Shown piece after piece: positions 52,171-64,000 of a stretch of 64,000 nucleotides of DNA (position 1 is the stretch's first letter; each line of letters starts with the position of its first letter). The notes beneath the pieces are model-generated. The model saw only the letters and a list, made by a program, of their open reading frames with translations. It did not search any database and was not told where the DNA came from. The stretch comes from Hyaloperonospora brassicae (taxonomy: Eukaryota; Oomycota; Peronosporomycetes; Peronosporales; Peronosporaceae): NCBI GenBank assembly GCA_947650285.1, contig CANTFL010001445.1, positions 930,001 to 994,000 on the forward strand, read 5' to 3'. The translations under genes and the position numbers were made by a program.

Positions 52171-52424
52171 TGTTATGTCGAAGGAAAATTGGAAAGTGTA
52201 TTGAATTAGTTTTCCTATGAACTTACTCGTCGTGTTATCTTCTTCTACCTTGTAGCTTTCCCTGATCTTGATGGATTCTAGAACATACACTCAAGGTAGT
52301 TCTAGAATCATCAGACTGCACGTGAACCGTTTACACCCTGTCGTATCATCGCTGTCTTGTCACTTGTGCGTAGCAAATCACAGTTGGCTTTGTTGACCGT
52401 GCATTGACAGTGCACACACCAACA
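52171..52424 (-). repeat. 5' LTR of the Copia element
   Basis: Identical to the 3' LTR except for one base near its outer end (CACACCAACA). It should hold the element's promoter; no TATA box was assigned. Confidence 0.97.
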
Positions 52425-52429
52425 ACAAT

Positions 52430-52990
52430 AGCATCCCCTACTAGGTCTTCAGTACTACATGGCGCACGCCCGATCTTGGTATTTTTTACGTACGATATCC
52501 TGGTATCACCGGATTGTCAGTCGAACAAACACACATTTTAATATGAGACCACATCTTGCTCACCCTGACCAACTATAGTGACTTCACCTTTGTCGGCTGC
52601 ATCGTTCTTGTTCTTGGTACTTGCAATCCCTTCGTTCATGTATATTCCGCAGCTAAAGAAGTTGTGAAATTGCTAATTTCATCCATGACACAGATTGGAT
52701 AACCCTGGTCATCATCAATATTGATAATATATCCAGCCCTATATTTGATTTTTTTCGTCGTCAAAGTATCCGATCAGATTGTAGCATTAGATAGCAAAAT
52801 GCCTCGGGTAATACCTTTAACCGGTGGACCATCACTGTGCATTTGTTTTTGAAGCAGCTCATCCAAATTAAGAATCAGCTAAATAGACAAAACAAGCTCT
52901 AGTTACGTACCCGGTTTCCAGTTTTGACGCGAACTTCTTGAGAAATATGTAGGTGGACTTGCGCTTATTACCGCTCTTACTTTCTTACTC
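52430..52990 (-). pseudogene. Decayed coding sequence on the 5' side of the Copia insertion
   Basis: Minus-strand pieces read LDELLQKQMHSDGPPVKGIT, RGILLSNATI, KIKYRAGYIINIDDDQGYP and ICVMDEISNFTTSLAAEY, broken by stops. They have protein-like composition and may be the upstream part of the dead gene whose downstream part lies at 46900-47616. The family was not recognised. Confidence 0.35.
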
Positions 52991-55900
52991 TTGCTTCCGC
53001 GCTAAGTTTGCGCAAAGTACAATACGAAAATTGTCTGATGAAGCCACGGTCGGATCCGAGCCGTTCTGAGGTAACGCAACAACGATCCAAATATTTTAAA
53101 TGGTACTTATTATCAAGCATCATCTTTAATGTGTCATACTTGCAACATATATTGCGAATTGTCAATTCCGTGAGTATATTTTATCCTACACAAATGCGAA
53201 TTCTCATCGACCAAAAATGCTTTCATTTGCTATACTGCACTAGTTAAACGACGACCATAGTAGGAATTGGTCGCTGATTTTGATTATTAAAACTAATTAC
53301 ACAATTACAGTATTCTTGTCGCTAATGTGCGGTAATATGTCCGGCAAAAATTAGTGAACTTAAATGCGCTTGACCTTAACTCAAATCTAAGATGCTGTTG
53401 GACGGAATTTTATTTAACACCTTCATCATAATTTAGAAAAATATGTGCCTATCCTTTCCGTTCGATTCATCGAGAGTGCAGCACGAGTAACATTTATCGA
53501 CTAAGTCAGCGTTACCTTAATTAATTTTTGTTACATAAAATTGTCGAGCTTATGACTGATAAATAGTTTATATTAGTTACAATTACCTCTGTGCTGTATC
53601 CAGAATAAATACTAATATATGCTAAACATTCGCACACAATTCACCATTTTTTCCGTACTCACATGTCATAATTTAGGCAAATCATATGAATAGTATATTG
53701 ATGCCGCATCAATTTCCTGTATTATAGATGATATTTCGTATATCTGGTATCAAATATAAAGACCTAAATAGATAATATACCGTTGAACGGCGTGACACTA
53801 ATTTCTTAATATAGGTCGCCATTGTAGACATTAAGTACTACAGCTGATGGAGATCAATCTGTTGTGTACATAGATTGTGTATACTATGTACCTTAAGCGA
53901 AATATATTTAGCAATTACCTGGGTAATCGCACCAGCAAGAATTTTTTTTCATATTTAATTTGCCGCATTGTAAATTCGTAGCGTCGTATATTGTAAAGCG
54001 TGCTATTGCTGCTTATTAGTACCTATGTACTAATAAATGATACTTTGCAAATTTGAACCCACATATCATTCATACAAATTTAACTAAACATAATGCAGAG
54101 CTGTGCAACACACTTTGGAACGACGGTGGGCACTCTATTCTATTGGCAAAATGAGCTGTTGTCATTCATTTGTGCGATACCTAGAGACAGTGATGGACAA
54201 AGTATAAGTGTGAAGAAGGTCGCCGACGGCAAGATATTCGAGTGCGTGTAGTACATGCCAAAGAAATAAGTTAAAATCTTCGAAACAATATGAAAACTTA
54301 ATTGGTCGTCGATGAAAAAAGGTGGTGGACGTACTTATGTCAAAGATGTAATGGTTAGTATGTTTGAACTTTTAGCTGTATCAATGTGCACGTTCCGACT
54401 TATAAGACTAATTGCAACCTCAATAATAATACTTAGACCGGCATTGCAGTCGATCAGCCTTTTAGCAGCGGTTCAAAATACTTATGCGTACACAAAAATT
54501 TTGCTCGCAAAGCAAGACCAACCTGGGTCACAGATAAGAAAGCGAGGGTATGTTTTTGTCCATGGATTAGCACACAGATAATTTTGTGGTCTAAAATGCA
54601 ACGCAGCTTTTCGAATTGAAGATAATGACGGAGATAAACGGCCACTTTCGATTTCATGTATGATAATGACGCATCAGGTGTGTCGAATGACTGGAGAAAT
54701 GTAAAACCATATTTTGTAATGCCAAACTTCAGCTACACAGACATATCCTTGAATTGAACATCAGTATAGTCATACGTCAAAAGAGCGTATTTGAACCCGG
54801 TAACACTTCGTTTTAATATTTCGTACATAGGTCTACTCATTCGACACGCTTACATGTCATGTCGCTTTTAGTAATCATATAAAGGTCTACCAAATGCTGC
54901 CACATGTATGCGCTTAAAGCTGCGATATATATTAGTAAATGAGACTTACTGACGGTAAGGGCATGACTCGGTACGAACCACTTTAAAATTACTACGTACG
55001 GCCATCTTAATTAGTCTATTCCGCTAATATTATAACGCGGATGATTGAAGGTACGATACGTGAGTTATTCCGATCAAATATGCCGCTATTGGCATCTCTA
55101 TTCTTTGCGATCCTCAGCTAAATGATACAGTACGTAAGCACATTAAATGATTTTGTTCGAGAAAATTTGTCGGTGTCTCTTGTTGGCCATATATTCTAAA
55201 ATGGCTTTCTCTACTTAACCGCCATACAGCGCTTCCAATGCTTCGAAATGTTGTTGTCGATAACTTTAAGCTATTAGTGAACAAAGAGCAAGTTGATTAA
55301 AGTCTAGTCCAGAGATAATCTATATTATGTGCCTCAATTCCGGGAAGAAAAGGATCTCACCATACCTTAGGAAATCTATACGGTTAATATGCAACCCATT
55401 ATGCCAAGACAAGTTTACAAAGTCTAACACCATCGGGGGATCCCAGGTACATCATACAACCTGAGTGGACACAAATTAGACCAGCCATATTACCTCTTTT
55501 GAACTCAAATCGTAAAAGTTACGCAATATTTTCTGAATATAAAATCACAAATTGTAATTGTCAGATGAATGTCGTCAGCACGGCGATGTTGGCCCTTAAA
55601 GATAATGGTTTTAGTCACGTTATATACAAATATGGATTGATTAACTTTTGCGAAGCTAAGCTCGATAACATCGATAATGTAGAACAATCAACCAACTTTA
55701 ACCACCTGCCACTCTCGTAGGGGAGAATTACGTTGATGCGAGCAAAAGAGACACATATGATACTACAAAGTTCTTTCATTTAATAGCTAAAATTGGTGGA
55801 GTCAGCAATATATAGAGTGCCTCGGTAGACCTCTTTATGCTCTCTGTCTGCGCTCTTATGCACCCACTGGACCAAGAAGTGTGCGAAACGTGCCCATCAC

Positions 55901-57690
55901 GATGAACGGACCCAAATATTTGAATTTGAGCGAGGTTTGAATTTTCCATTATAATTAACTCACTAGACCTTCTTAATCATTCATAATTCTAGCATATCTA
56001 GATGCCAGAAAGTCTTAGCCTTAGATTATAACAGTAATGATGGACTCTAGACGCTTACGATTATGTAACACATCGATTATATTCTACAGGTCTAATATGA
56101 TTTTATTAACAGTGGAAGTAATAATACGGATTTCGACGATTCTAGTGTCAATCAATTGTGGTTATCATAGTGATAATGAGAGAACAGACTTATAAATATC
56201 ACTTAGATAATGCGTTCTGAATGGTGAAAGTACAGACAATTGAAAATCTTCAAAATTAATGATAATAAATGATAAGGTTCTTACCGATAGTGATTCGTTT
56301 TATAAATCAAGATTACATTTCTTACCAGGAAATTTTTTCTTCAAGTCAAACGGCGGGCATCATATTCATTGTAATAAATCCTCCGAAATGTTTAAATAGA
56401 TGAACTTTCATTAAGATAGTGCTTGATAATGCTATGGTTCAATTAGGGATAACCAAGCACTATCTTAATGAACGTATATTTGTCGATCGGACATGAATGA
56501 GTTGTCTTAGGGATGCATATAAGTCAAATTCTGCACCACGACATTTCATAGAGAGAACCCTAACTTCGTATGCCTAATCTTATTTACTAAATCATATACT
56601 GATTTTAGTCACACTTGTCAGCGGGCATTTGCGATACAACGCGATCCCGAAATATAAACACTTGACGCAACTACATTGATTTAACAAACACTTGGCCCGT
56701 TTGAGACTGGATCTTATTACTTACTGATCAGGAACAACGTGAGACGGCAACATAAATCGTGGCAGCCTTGTCTTACAATGTTTGGAATAACCAACACTCG
56801 CCTAAACTTTTGTGTTAAAATTTTTGTCGTTGATCAGTGAGGTACTTTTGGTTGAACAATAGTGACCGTGCATTCGTCAAGGTATATTGTTGATCTATTT
56901 TCCAGTACCGACAGCTTTTTTTCGCAACAGTCAAGCACAAATAGGGTATATTAAAGTATTGTTTTTGTTATCTCGGACACCACAGTCTTAGAAGACGATA
57001 AACTGGTGAAACGTGTATCCTCATTATCCAATTCTTATTCAGGTAATTCAATTCATTCGATTTCATCGTTAGTGACATAAGAGAGCTATTTAATACGGGA
57101 AAATGATAAAAAAAATATTTAAAGTCTCAATTAATGACAAAAAGAAAGAGTTCATCTGGTGGATCTTTTTCGTCAGTAATTGCTCGCTTAGTTACAAACA
57201 AGCTGCACTTAAGTCTTATGATTAGAGCAAATGTTAATCCACGATACCGTAGCGTATCTTTACAACCCTTTTAGTAATTTTTAGCTATATATAATGTGTC
57301 GCTTCCAATTTAGTGCTTTTGGACTCATATCGGCAGGATTATTAATTTTAGCAACCTTACTCAACATCACCTTCCTCAGTTGTACCACATTACATGGGGA
57401 ATGCCATAGTAGATTGATGCGTGTTGTTCGACGAGACGAAGCCAAGTTAGTCTCCATTATATAAGAAAGCTGGCTGAACATACTACGACGTGTGCAATCG
57501 ATCGACGTTTTCTCATGTAGGAGCAAAGATGACATGTACGTCGTAAGCAGGCTATAAATGGCTTACGCCAAGCGTGAGTTAGTGGGATGATGAGATGTTG
57601 AAAATTGGTTAGAATAGAGGCAAAGGTCAAGTGTGCAGCAGACAAAATAGAGATAGACAAGTCATTTGATTATCGTTGTGCAGTAGCGAT
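52991..57690. other. AT-rich DNA without recognisable genes
   Basis: Only short, AT-biased frames. The one structured item is the perfect inverted repeat at 56407-56472, listed separately. Confidence 0.45.
56407..56472. repeat. Perfect 19-bp inverted repeat with 28-base loop
   Basis: The arms TTCATTAAGATAGTGCTTG (56407-56425) and its exact reverse complement (56454-56472) enclose 28 bases. In transcribed form this would be a stable hairpin of small-RNA precursor size; as DNA it could be the collapsed end of a foldback element. No target duplication was seen. Confidence 0.85.
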
Positions 57691-58235
57691 GTCAATGTAG
57701 TTGACAACGTGTTTTCGACCCGACTTAGTATACGCAGTGGGTCAGCTTAGTCTTTTTTGTAACCAATTCGACGAAACGCCACGCTTGCTACGTCACACGT
57801 GTATTTCGAATACTAACCTCTGCACATCGGGTGCTGCGGATAAGAACATTGCAGGAGGCTTTGGATACATGCTCTCAAAATGTGAATTTCGTGGTACTTT
57901 AAGTGACAACCGATCACAGTTTTGTCAAAAGCTGAGGCTGAATATGTAGCAGCATGAGAAGATAAGACGGGCTTAATCGGAAAGCGTAATATGCGGGTAT
58001 ATTTTTTCCGAATGTTCTCGTTGAAGTTAACATTGATGTCCATAGTCGGAGTTCTTGTACATTGGCAAACGACCCAACCTACGGTCGTCGAACAAGAAAC
58101 ATTTAGATCCGCTACTATTGCGTCCGCAAACAGGAACAATTGAGAAAGGTGATATCAAGAAAAGGTGATGGTATTGGAAAATTTGCCGATATGTTCACAA
58201 AAGCACGTAATAAGAAGCGACTCGCTCGATAATCA
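57690..58235 (+). pseudogene. Copia fossil: end of RT and RNase H
   Basis: Plus-strand pieces follow the C-terminal part of a Copia polyprotein: RPDLVYAVGQLSLFCNQFDE (57720), GAADKNIAGGF (57835), VLSKAEAEYVAA near 57920-57950 (the RNase H loop usually STAEAEY) and the terminal FADMFTKARNKKRLAR ending in TAA near 58232. Stops and shifts between them show long decay. It is a different lineage from the intact Copia element, whose end reads LAKILTKALGTKRF. Confidence 0.65.
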
Positions 58236-61199
58236 AGCTCATTTGGTGGTGGTCAAACAATTACAATACGAGACGAATATATCGTGAGAGGCGTGCTGGA
58301 ATGAATTCGACTAGAGTTGGTGAAATAATTGGTAAACACTAGTTACAACTGATTAAGGAAGGTTTACAATATCATCCGATCTCATGGTCCCAGGTTGTAC
58401 TCTCCAGCTGTGAAAAGTAAGAAGGATTTACTCAAAAACGTTTATTTTTAAAATGGATATCAGAGGTATAGTATTGGCAAAAACGAATAGAAGCTCGTAA
58501 AACAGCGCCTTTAGAGTCAAGTATTTCTGAACAACATAGAAATGATATGCAAGTATTGTGGTGATATTTATGTTTTAAGGTCAGTCTAAGGTGTAGATAC
58601 TAACAATCGCCATATATATCTTGCGAATAATATATTCATTAAGATTTCAATGAACACAAATATACTCAAGTATGCGTCATAAAGACGCTTCTACGTCAAA
58701 TATATAAAAATTGTATTATAACGGGTTTACTTAAGATTTACGAACCATTAGATCTCGCTAATTTTCTGGTTTAGGGTACGGCGAGGCTAATTATCGTCTT
58801 CGTGCGTTTTATCATTGTGAAAATATCATTATGATTTGAGTTGTATAGCGGGTTTCAAATTCACATCACTATATTGTATCCTGGTGCAACATATAGACGC
58901 AATTTTTATCAGCAATTCACAGCGACTTTGACGTTTCCTTTCAAAAAAAAGCTTTACTATAACGCAATTTAAATACGGAGCTATCGCGCCTTGTTCGTTT
59001 TCAAACATCACAGTCTTATTGCAGCAGTGAAAAGAATGTATGTCGTATAAATAGCAGATACAACGTAACCTATTGTCATCAAAGTGGGAACTATGATGTT
59101 TTAGATTGAAGTTTGAGCCTCAAATTTGACCGATATGTAAACCACGTTTTAATGCCGTTATAGTTTTGTCCACTAAAGAATGTAGTATATAATTGCGATC
59201 ATATAATTTAGCATCCGTCATATTAAATGTGGATGTATTTAATGTTCTTGAGTGGAAGATCAATTATCTTCAGTTGTTTCGTAAATCGTTGTTTTATGAA
59301 GCCTCCCAGCGACTAAGGTCCGTAGGCCTTATCACTAATTCGCGATGATAGTCATTCCCGTAGCAATTAAACAATATTGATCTTGCCTCTTTCGATAATT
59401 TTATCAAAATCAAAGATACGAATCATGCCTTGCAGATGCTCTTGCAGCCATATCACACGAAGTTCGTTTCTAGACAACAATATTTTAACCGAGGAAGTTT
59501 TAAATAGGTTGTTTGCTAAGGTTCAGCGCTACATCCGACTTTTAACAATGAAAGATATAGCTAAAGTTTCTTCGCTAGGATCTACCGCAAGATCTCTGAT
59601 ACCATATACTAACCTTATCCGGATACGGGAGGAATAATGCTCCAGGGAATCTTCGCCACCCGATGGAGTATTAATTATGACCATCAGGTATTATAAATAG
59701 TAGGATAGACAATTGACTTGAATTATTTCAAGCCAGCCGGTCGGCCTTGATCCCGAGATGGCAAAAAATTTTCGTCTTATGAAATTTGTTGCCATATAAT
59801 TCAACCTATGGACTACGCGTCAATAAAAAGCCTTTGTCGGGCCTTTAACTAGATTATGCTTATATAGAATCTATATCATCGGGATGTATGTGTTCTGGTT
59901 TCATAGACATCGCATATGTTACACATTTATATATACATAATTTGAAAGCTCAAAACAAATTCGTACGTCACATGCTTGTTATATTGCAATAATAGGAAAT
60001 TACGAATCTGATTTAAACATACTACATCTCAGCTAAAACTGATCCAGCCTGTCATCAGTTCGGGTTACATAAATAAATTTTACTTTTACATACACATCAG
60101 TGAAGAATATACGCGTCAAATGTGTTGTTGAGTCGAATAGGGGGCCCGATCCATCCAAAAGCCTAGGATAGCCGCCGTTGATAATTATATTGTGAAATGC
60201 GCATGAAAGTTTTTTCTACTCATCGCTGCATTAATTTGCATGAATGGTGCCGAAGCTAATTATGTAATAGGTGTCATGTTGGCCATGATGAGGAGTTTTT
60301 TTGCAAGATATATAATGCATCTGACGTACCGTAATATTTCCCAAGTATATACATTTTGAATACAGACGAGAATGGATTAATGTTATTTTGAGTTGGTGAT
60401 CAACGATCATCAGTCGAAATCGAGTTTGATGAAATGTCAATAATTAAGTGTGGCATGCAATCGCATCACAAACATTTCAGTAAGCTTAGAATTGTAATTG
60501 CGTGGTTGACAGTAGACCCAAAACCTCATTCAATAGACGTAGAGAAAGAGATGGCACCGCACATTTGTTATGGGCTTCATGATCCCTCAAGCGCACTAGA
60601 AATATCGTACTAGCAATGGCATGGCATTACATAGTCTCTTTTTAATGTTTTAACACTACAGGAATTGTGCTGATTAAAAAGTGTAAAAAACGCAAAATTG
60701 GTATAAACTGATTACAATCCACTTCACATAGTGCGAGATTCATTAAAAACTGTCTTTATACTGCAAATCATTGTCGAAGCACACATACATTATTTTTAGT
60801 CCAATGTGGAAATTCGAATATGTAGGTTTAAAGATTTGTAGCGGTATTTCAAACTAATACACCGCTTTTGACGTAAAGCTTTTTGTGCGGTTGAAGCATT
60901 TTTGGAGCAATCAGCGTCGAAATAAGAGTTCATTTAATTGCAGATAGTTCTACACAGTCGTCCATCCATGCATCGTACTAAATGTGCGGCGCATTTGCCT
61001 CGATTTTTTAATAAAACTCTCGAATGTGGAGAGTCAATCTAAAACCCATTTGAGAAATATATATATATTACACTAAAGCATTTTGTATCAAGCACTGCTG
61101 TCTTAAGTGCTCGGTGGAACTCGCCAGATTTTAGTCGATACATCACTGCCGTACTGTAGCTTCATACAGGATGACAAACGGAGACAACATTCTACAGCC
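58236..61199. other. AT-rich DNA without recognisable genes
   Basis: No gene, LTR or RNA gene could be supported. Confidence 0.45.
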
Positions 61200-61643
61200 T
61201 CGGGTGGTCCAATAGTCACTCAGCGGCACTGTCACCATTTCTGTCGTCTTCAACCTCCTCGCGCTCCATCGTGTCCGAGTCGCACTCGAACGGCTCGTCA
61301 TCATACGCCTCGATGTGTGCGTGGACATTGTTGCCGCAAGCTAAACCTTCCACGAGATTTTTTAGCTAATCTTCAACATTTCGATCGATGCGACCGCATT
61401 GTCGTCGCGTTTTTTTTTGTTGAGAAAGGCTATGCTTATTGGATATACAATATTGCATTTACTTAAGCAGGTGCAAATTACTTTCTTTGTTACCTCATCC
61501 CAGCTCGATATTTTTAAAGCGCATATACTCCCGGATACCAAACCTTCTGTCGATTTTAAAAAGGAATTCATCCAGGATCCATCAAACAAATCTATTTCAA
61601 TACCGCAATTAGAATGACCAAATAAATCCTTTAGAAAAAGCAC
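61200..61643 (-). pseudogene. Possible pogo-like transposase C-terminal fossil
   Basis: The minus-strand frame 61643-61362 contains SSWDEVTKKVICTCLSKCNI, which resembles the helix AWxxVTxxTIxNCFRKAGI at the end of pogo/Tigger-type DDE transposases. After a stop an acidic tail (EAYDDEPFECDSDTMEREEV, about 61310-61250) follows. The remains are short and the call is tentative. Confidence 0.35.
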
Positions 61644-64000
61644 GTAAATAATAGCTGATTAGCCTATTATCCACCCAAATTTACTGGCGTCGAGCGGTTG
61701 CTATTATACTGTCATGTTTGGTGAAGGCATTTATATATTGACATGTTATCATCGAAGGGCGTCATAGTGGCATGATGCGTGCCAGTAGAAGAAGTATTCG
61801 CCTCCCAAGCATCTTGGTATCGAAATAATGGATCCAATCAGCAGACATTGACCTTTTTTGCTACACAGTATGGTTGTTGAAGTACCCAAACTTTATTTGC
61901 TTGGTGTTGTCTTTGCAAAGTGCTCGTGATTGCTTCTACTCGCCTATAGTAACGAGATCTATCTTTTTCGTGCCGGGAATTATGTAGCACATTGCGAAAT
62001 TAATACGATCATTTCAGGACTCATTTTATTTGCGCTTGACCCTTGCCATTGTCTTGTTTGGAGGTAGTCGATAGAAGTTTGTCAAAATAGAAAACGTCCC
62101 ATGGTGGATATTGGTTTTTCAGCTGTTCAACCTCCATTCTATTTATTGTTAATCAATCGCGATCAACTAAATCTGCCTCGCCGTGCAGCACATACTGCGG
62201 GATGCGAAGTTTTGCTTCAACTTTGTGCAGCTACCCATTCGAAAGCCGCAGGTCAATCTCAATCAGCCTAGAGTGGCTCGGAATGAGCGACCTTCTTGCA
62301 GTAGTGGCGCATTTGTGAGATTACCTTTGCCTTCATCAAATCGATAGTATTAGAGGAGCGCAGCTTCAAACGCTGGAGACAGAATCTTTCTATTGCGTCT
62401 GCTGCCCGTGGCAAGGTACTCGTTGTCTAATGCTTTAACAATCCGTGACGATGCCGTCGTGGATATCCCAAGGCCGATCTTCTCTCTGACCTAGTCTTGT
62501 TTTGATCCAACTTGATGCCTGGTGTCCGTACAATATGTACCTTTACCTGACGGGGTGGTTACGTGGGGTAGTGGTGCAATTGGCTAATTTTAAGATGATG
62601 ACTGCCGTTTCAATCCCCTTAATGTTCAAATAAAACCTTTGAGGGTGACAATCGCAGTATGATTTCCACAGTAGCTGGGAAACCAGTAACTACCTCTTAA
62701 AAACCATGGATAGAGTATAGTGGATATATTGGGTCGTTTGCGTACCCGAAAAAACCTCGCCGAACCAATAATATATACCTGTGCCTGACGATTGTGATAC
62801 ATCGTGAGTAAGGTTCAATTTTTAGACATGTTTGAGGTGGAAACGAAGCAAGTGGGCAAAATGGACGGTATTGCAAGACTGTGTCATGACGAAGCTTGAG
62901 TTTACGACGCCCTTTGACTAAAATCCTCATCTTTTCATTTTTGTATGATGTATTTTTCGCTTCATTGCTCAATCAGTGCGTCTGGCACAACTTTAAAGTG
63001 TATAATTAAAAATTGGTTTCTTTGGGGTCAGGCGCTTGGTGCGATGACATTACGCTCTTCAAAAATTTTCTCACCTGATCTTCGTTTTCCGTAAAACGCA
63101 TAAAGGCAGATACACCTACTGGGATATGGCACCATTTTATCGCAAATTCTATCAGCGTTGAAGCATATCGTTCATTCGGTGCATATATTGTAAATTCCCG
63201 CTTGTGCAAGGGATACCAATGGGGTACCGTCGTAGTATATATTAAACAAATGCACCGCTTACAAAACATGGTATCTGTACATTTCCCGATATTAGGTTTG
63301 CTCAATCTGTGGTATAATTTAGGGCATGTCAGCGTATCCGACAAAATTCGATATGGGATGTCCAAACTTTGATGAAATGGCCCTAATATTACTAATTTGA
63401 TTGAAGTATATTGCACAGATCATTTTAGTGGTTTATTAATTCACGCGTCTTGAAGGGAACAATGGCAGGTGATGCACACAGTGTAACATATTTCTATCGA
63501 AGATTTACTCGGCACATAGGCTCTAAGCCGCGCTTGCAAGCAGACATATCCACAATAGCGTCGTACCTTGCAAAAACATCTAAATTCTTTTACACCCTTA
63601 TAGTTCGATTCATCAGATAATTTGAATTTCAATAAAGTGTGTGTGTAGTAGGCGTGCGATAATGAGACCTGTCCTGACGATGATCTGCGCGTAAACTAAT
63701 GTAAATAAATATTGATCGAAGAATACATGTATACAATGTAGGTAAATCTAAGAAACAATGGCATTTCTACAAATATCTCTCATATAAATTGACGCCAAAA
63801 TAGCAAATTTTGTCGTGTGGACATTTTGCTATGGATAGAGGTACCTCGTATATATTTTTGGTGCGTACAAAGACTTTTAGCTAGGTTTATGCGATAGAGT
63901 TAATGCGTAAATGATGTCAACAGTGTGTCCCACGTACAGCCGGCGGCGCACATTTATTGATAAGTACCGAAAAAAGCATTTGCAATCAGAATTGCTGTCG
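61644..64000. other. AT-rich DNA, one SINE-like trace
   Basis: No gene recognised. At 62572-62583 TGGTGCAATTGG matches a tRNA A box and at 62606-62616 CGTTTCAATCC is close to a B box, at a typical distance, but no cloverleaf can be drawn. It may be the head of a decayed tRNA-derived SINE. Confidence 0.3.

Larger units (their letters stand above)
47622..52424 (-). mobile_element. Intact Ty1/Copia LTR retrotransposon
   Basis: Two 254-bp LTRs, a single uninterrupted gag-pol frame of 1413 codons, primer-binding site and polypurine tract are all present, and a perfect 5-bp target-site duplication acaat flanks the element (47617-47621 and 52425-52429). The LTRs differ at one position (CACATCAACA against CACACCAACA). 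Every part needed for transposition looks undamaged, so this is a very recent insertion and possibly an active element. Confidence 0.98.

Noticed and set aside
1..64000. CRISPR array, rRNA or standard tRNA genes
   Set aside because: No regularly spaced direct repeats, no rRNA-like conserved blocks, and no sequence with correct A box, B box and cloverleaf were found on either strand.

Overview
The window looks like a gene-poor, repeat-rich piece of an oomycete genome, most likely a plant-pathogenic member of the Peronosporaceae (downy mildew or Phytophthora relative). The reasons are a secreted EER/WY-type effector candidate, a GCTCATT-type oomycete initiator 26 bases before a start codon, very short introns, compact and relatively GC-rich genes set in long AT-rich decayed DNA, and several generations of Ty3/Gypsy and Ty1/Copia LTR retrotransposons. 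No rRNA gene, convincing tRNA gene or CRISPR array was seen. Everything here was read by eye; family names rest on motifs, not on database searches.

Layout. 1-5400: Ty3/Gypsy copy A on the minus strand, cut by the left window edge, with its 5' LTR at 4988-5400. 5401-16200: AT-rich DNA with little but traces of dead retroelements. 16200-31100: the host-gene island, with a Pkr1-like two-TM protein (+), an Sft2-like Golgi traffic protein (-), two solo Gypsy LTRs, a FYVE-like zinc-finger protein with a C-terminal TM segment (-), a secreted EER/WY effector candidate (-), an unrecognised spliced gene (-), a GT71-type mannosyltransferase (-), an exon-like piece (+) and decayed genes. 31148-39131: a complete Gypsy copy B (-) with both LTRs. 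39510-39922: a further solo LTR. 39930-47600: AT-rich DNA with a DDE transposase fossil and a decayed LTR. 47622-52424: an intact, very young Copia element (-). 52430-64000: AT-rich DNA with Copia and transposase fossils.

The Gypsy family is the most interesting object. Both copies show gag, then a textbook -1 frameshift signal (A AAA AAT, 8-nt spacer, strong hairpin holding the gag stop) leading into the protease frame, then an in-frame TAG shared by both copies between protease and reverse transcriptase. Copy B also carries a 529-codon open frame on the opposite strand between the end of pol and the 3' LTR, ending in a coiled coil and a basic tail. Finally, the whole Gypsy sequence (LTR, gag, pol and antisense frame) is packed with consecutive short perfect inverted repeats, which the neighbouring Copia element and host genes do not show. 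This hairpin-packed design plus the antisense frame is the best candidate for something undescribed.
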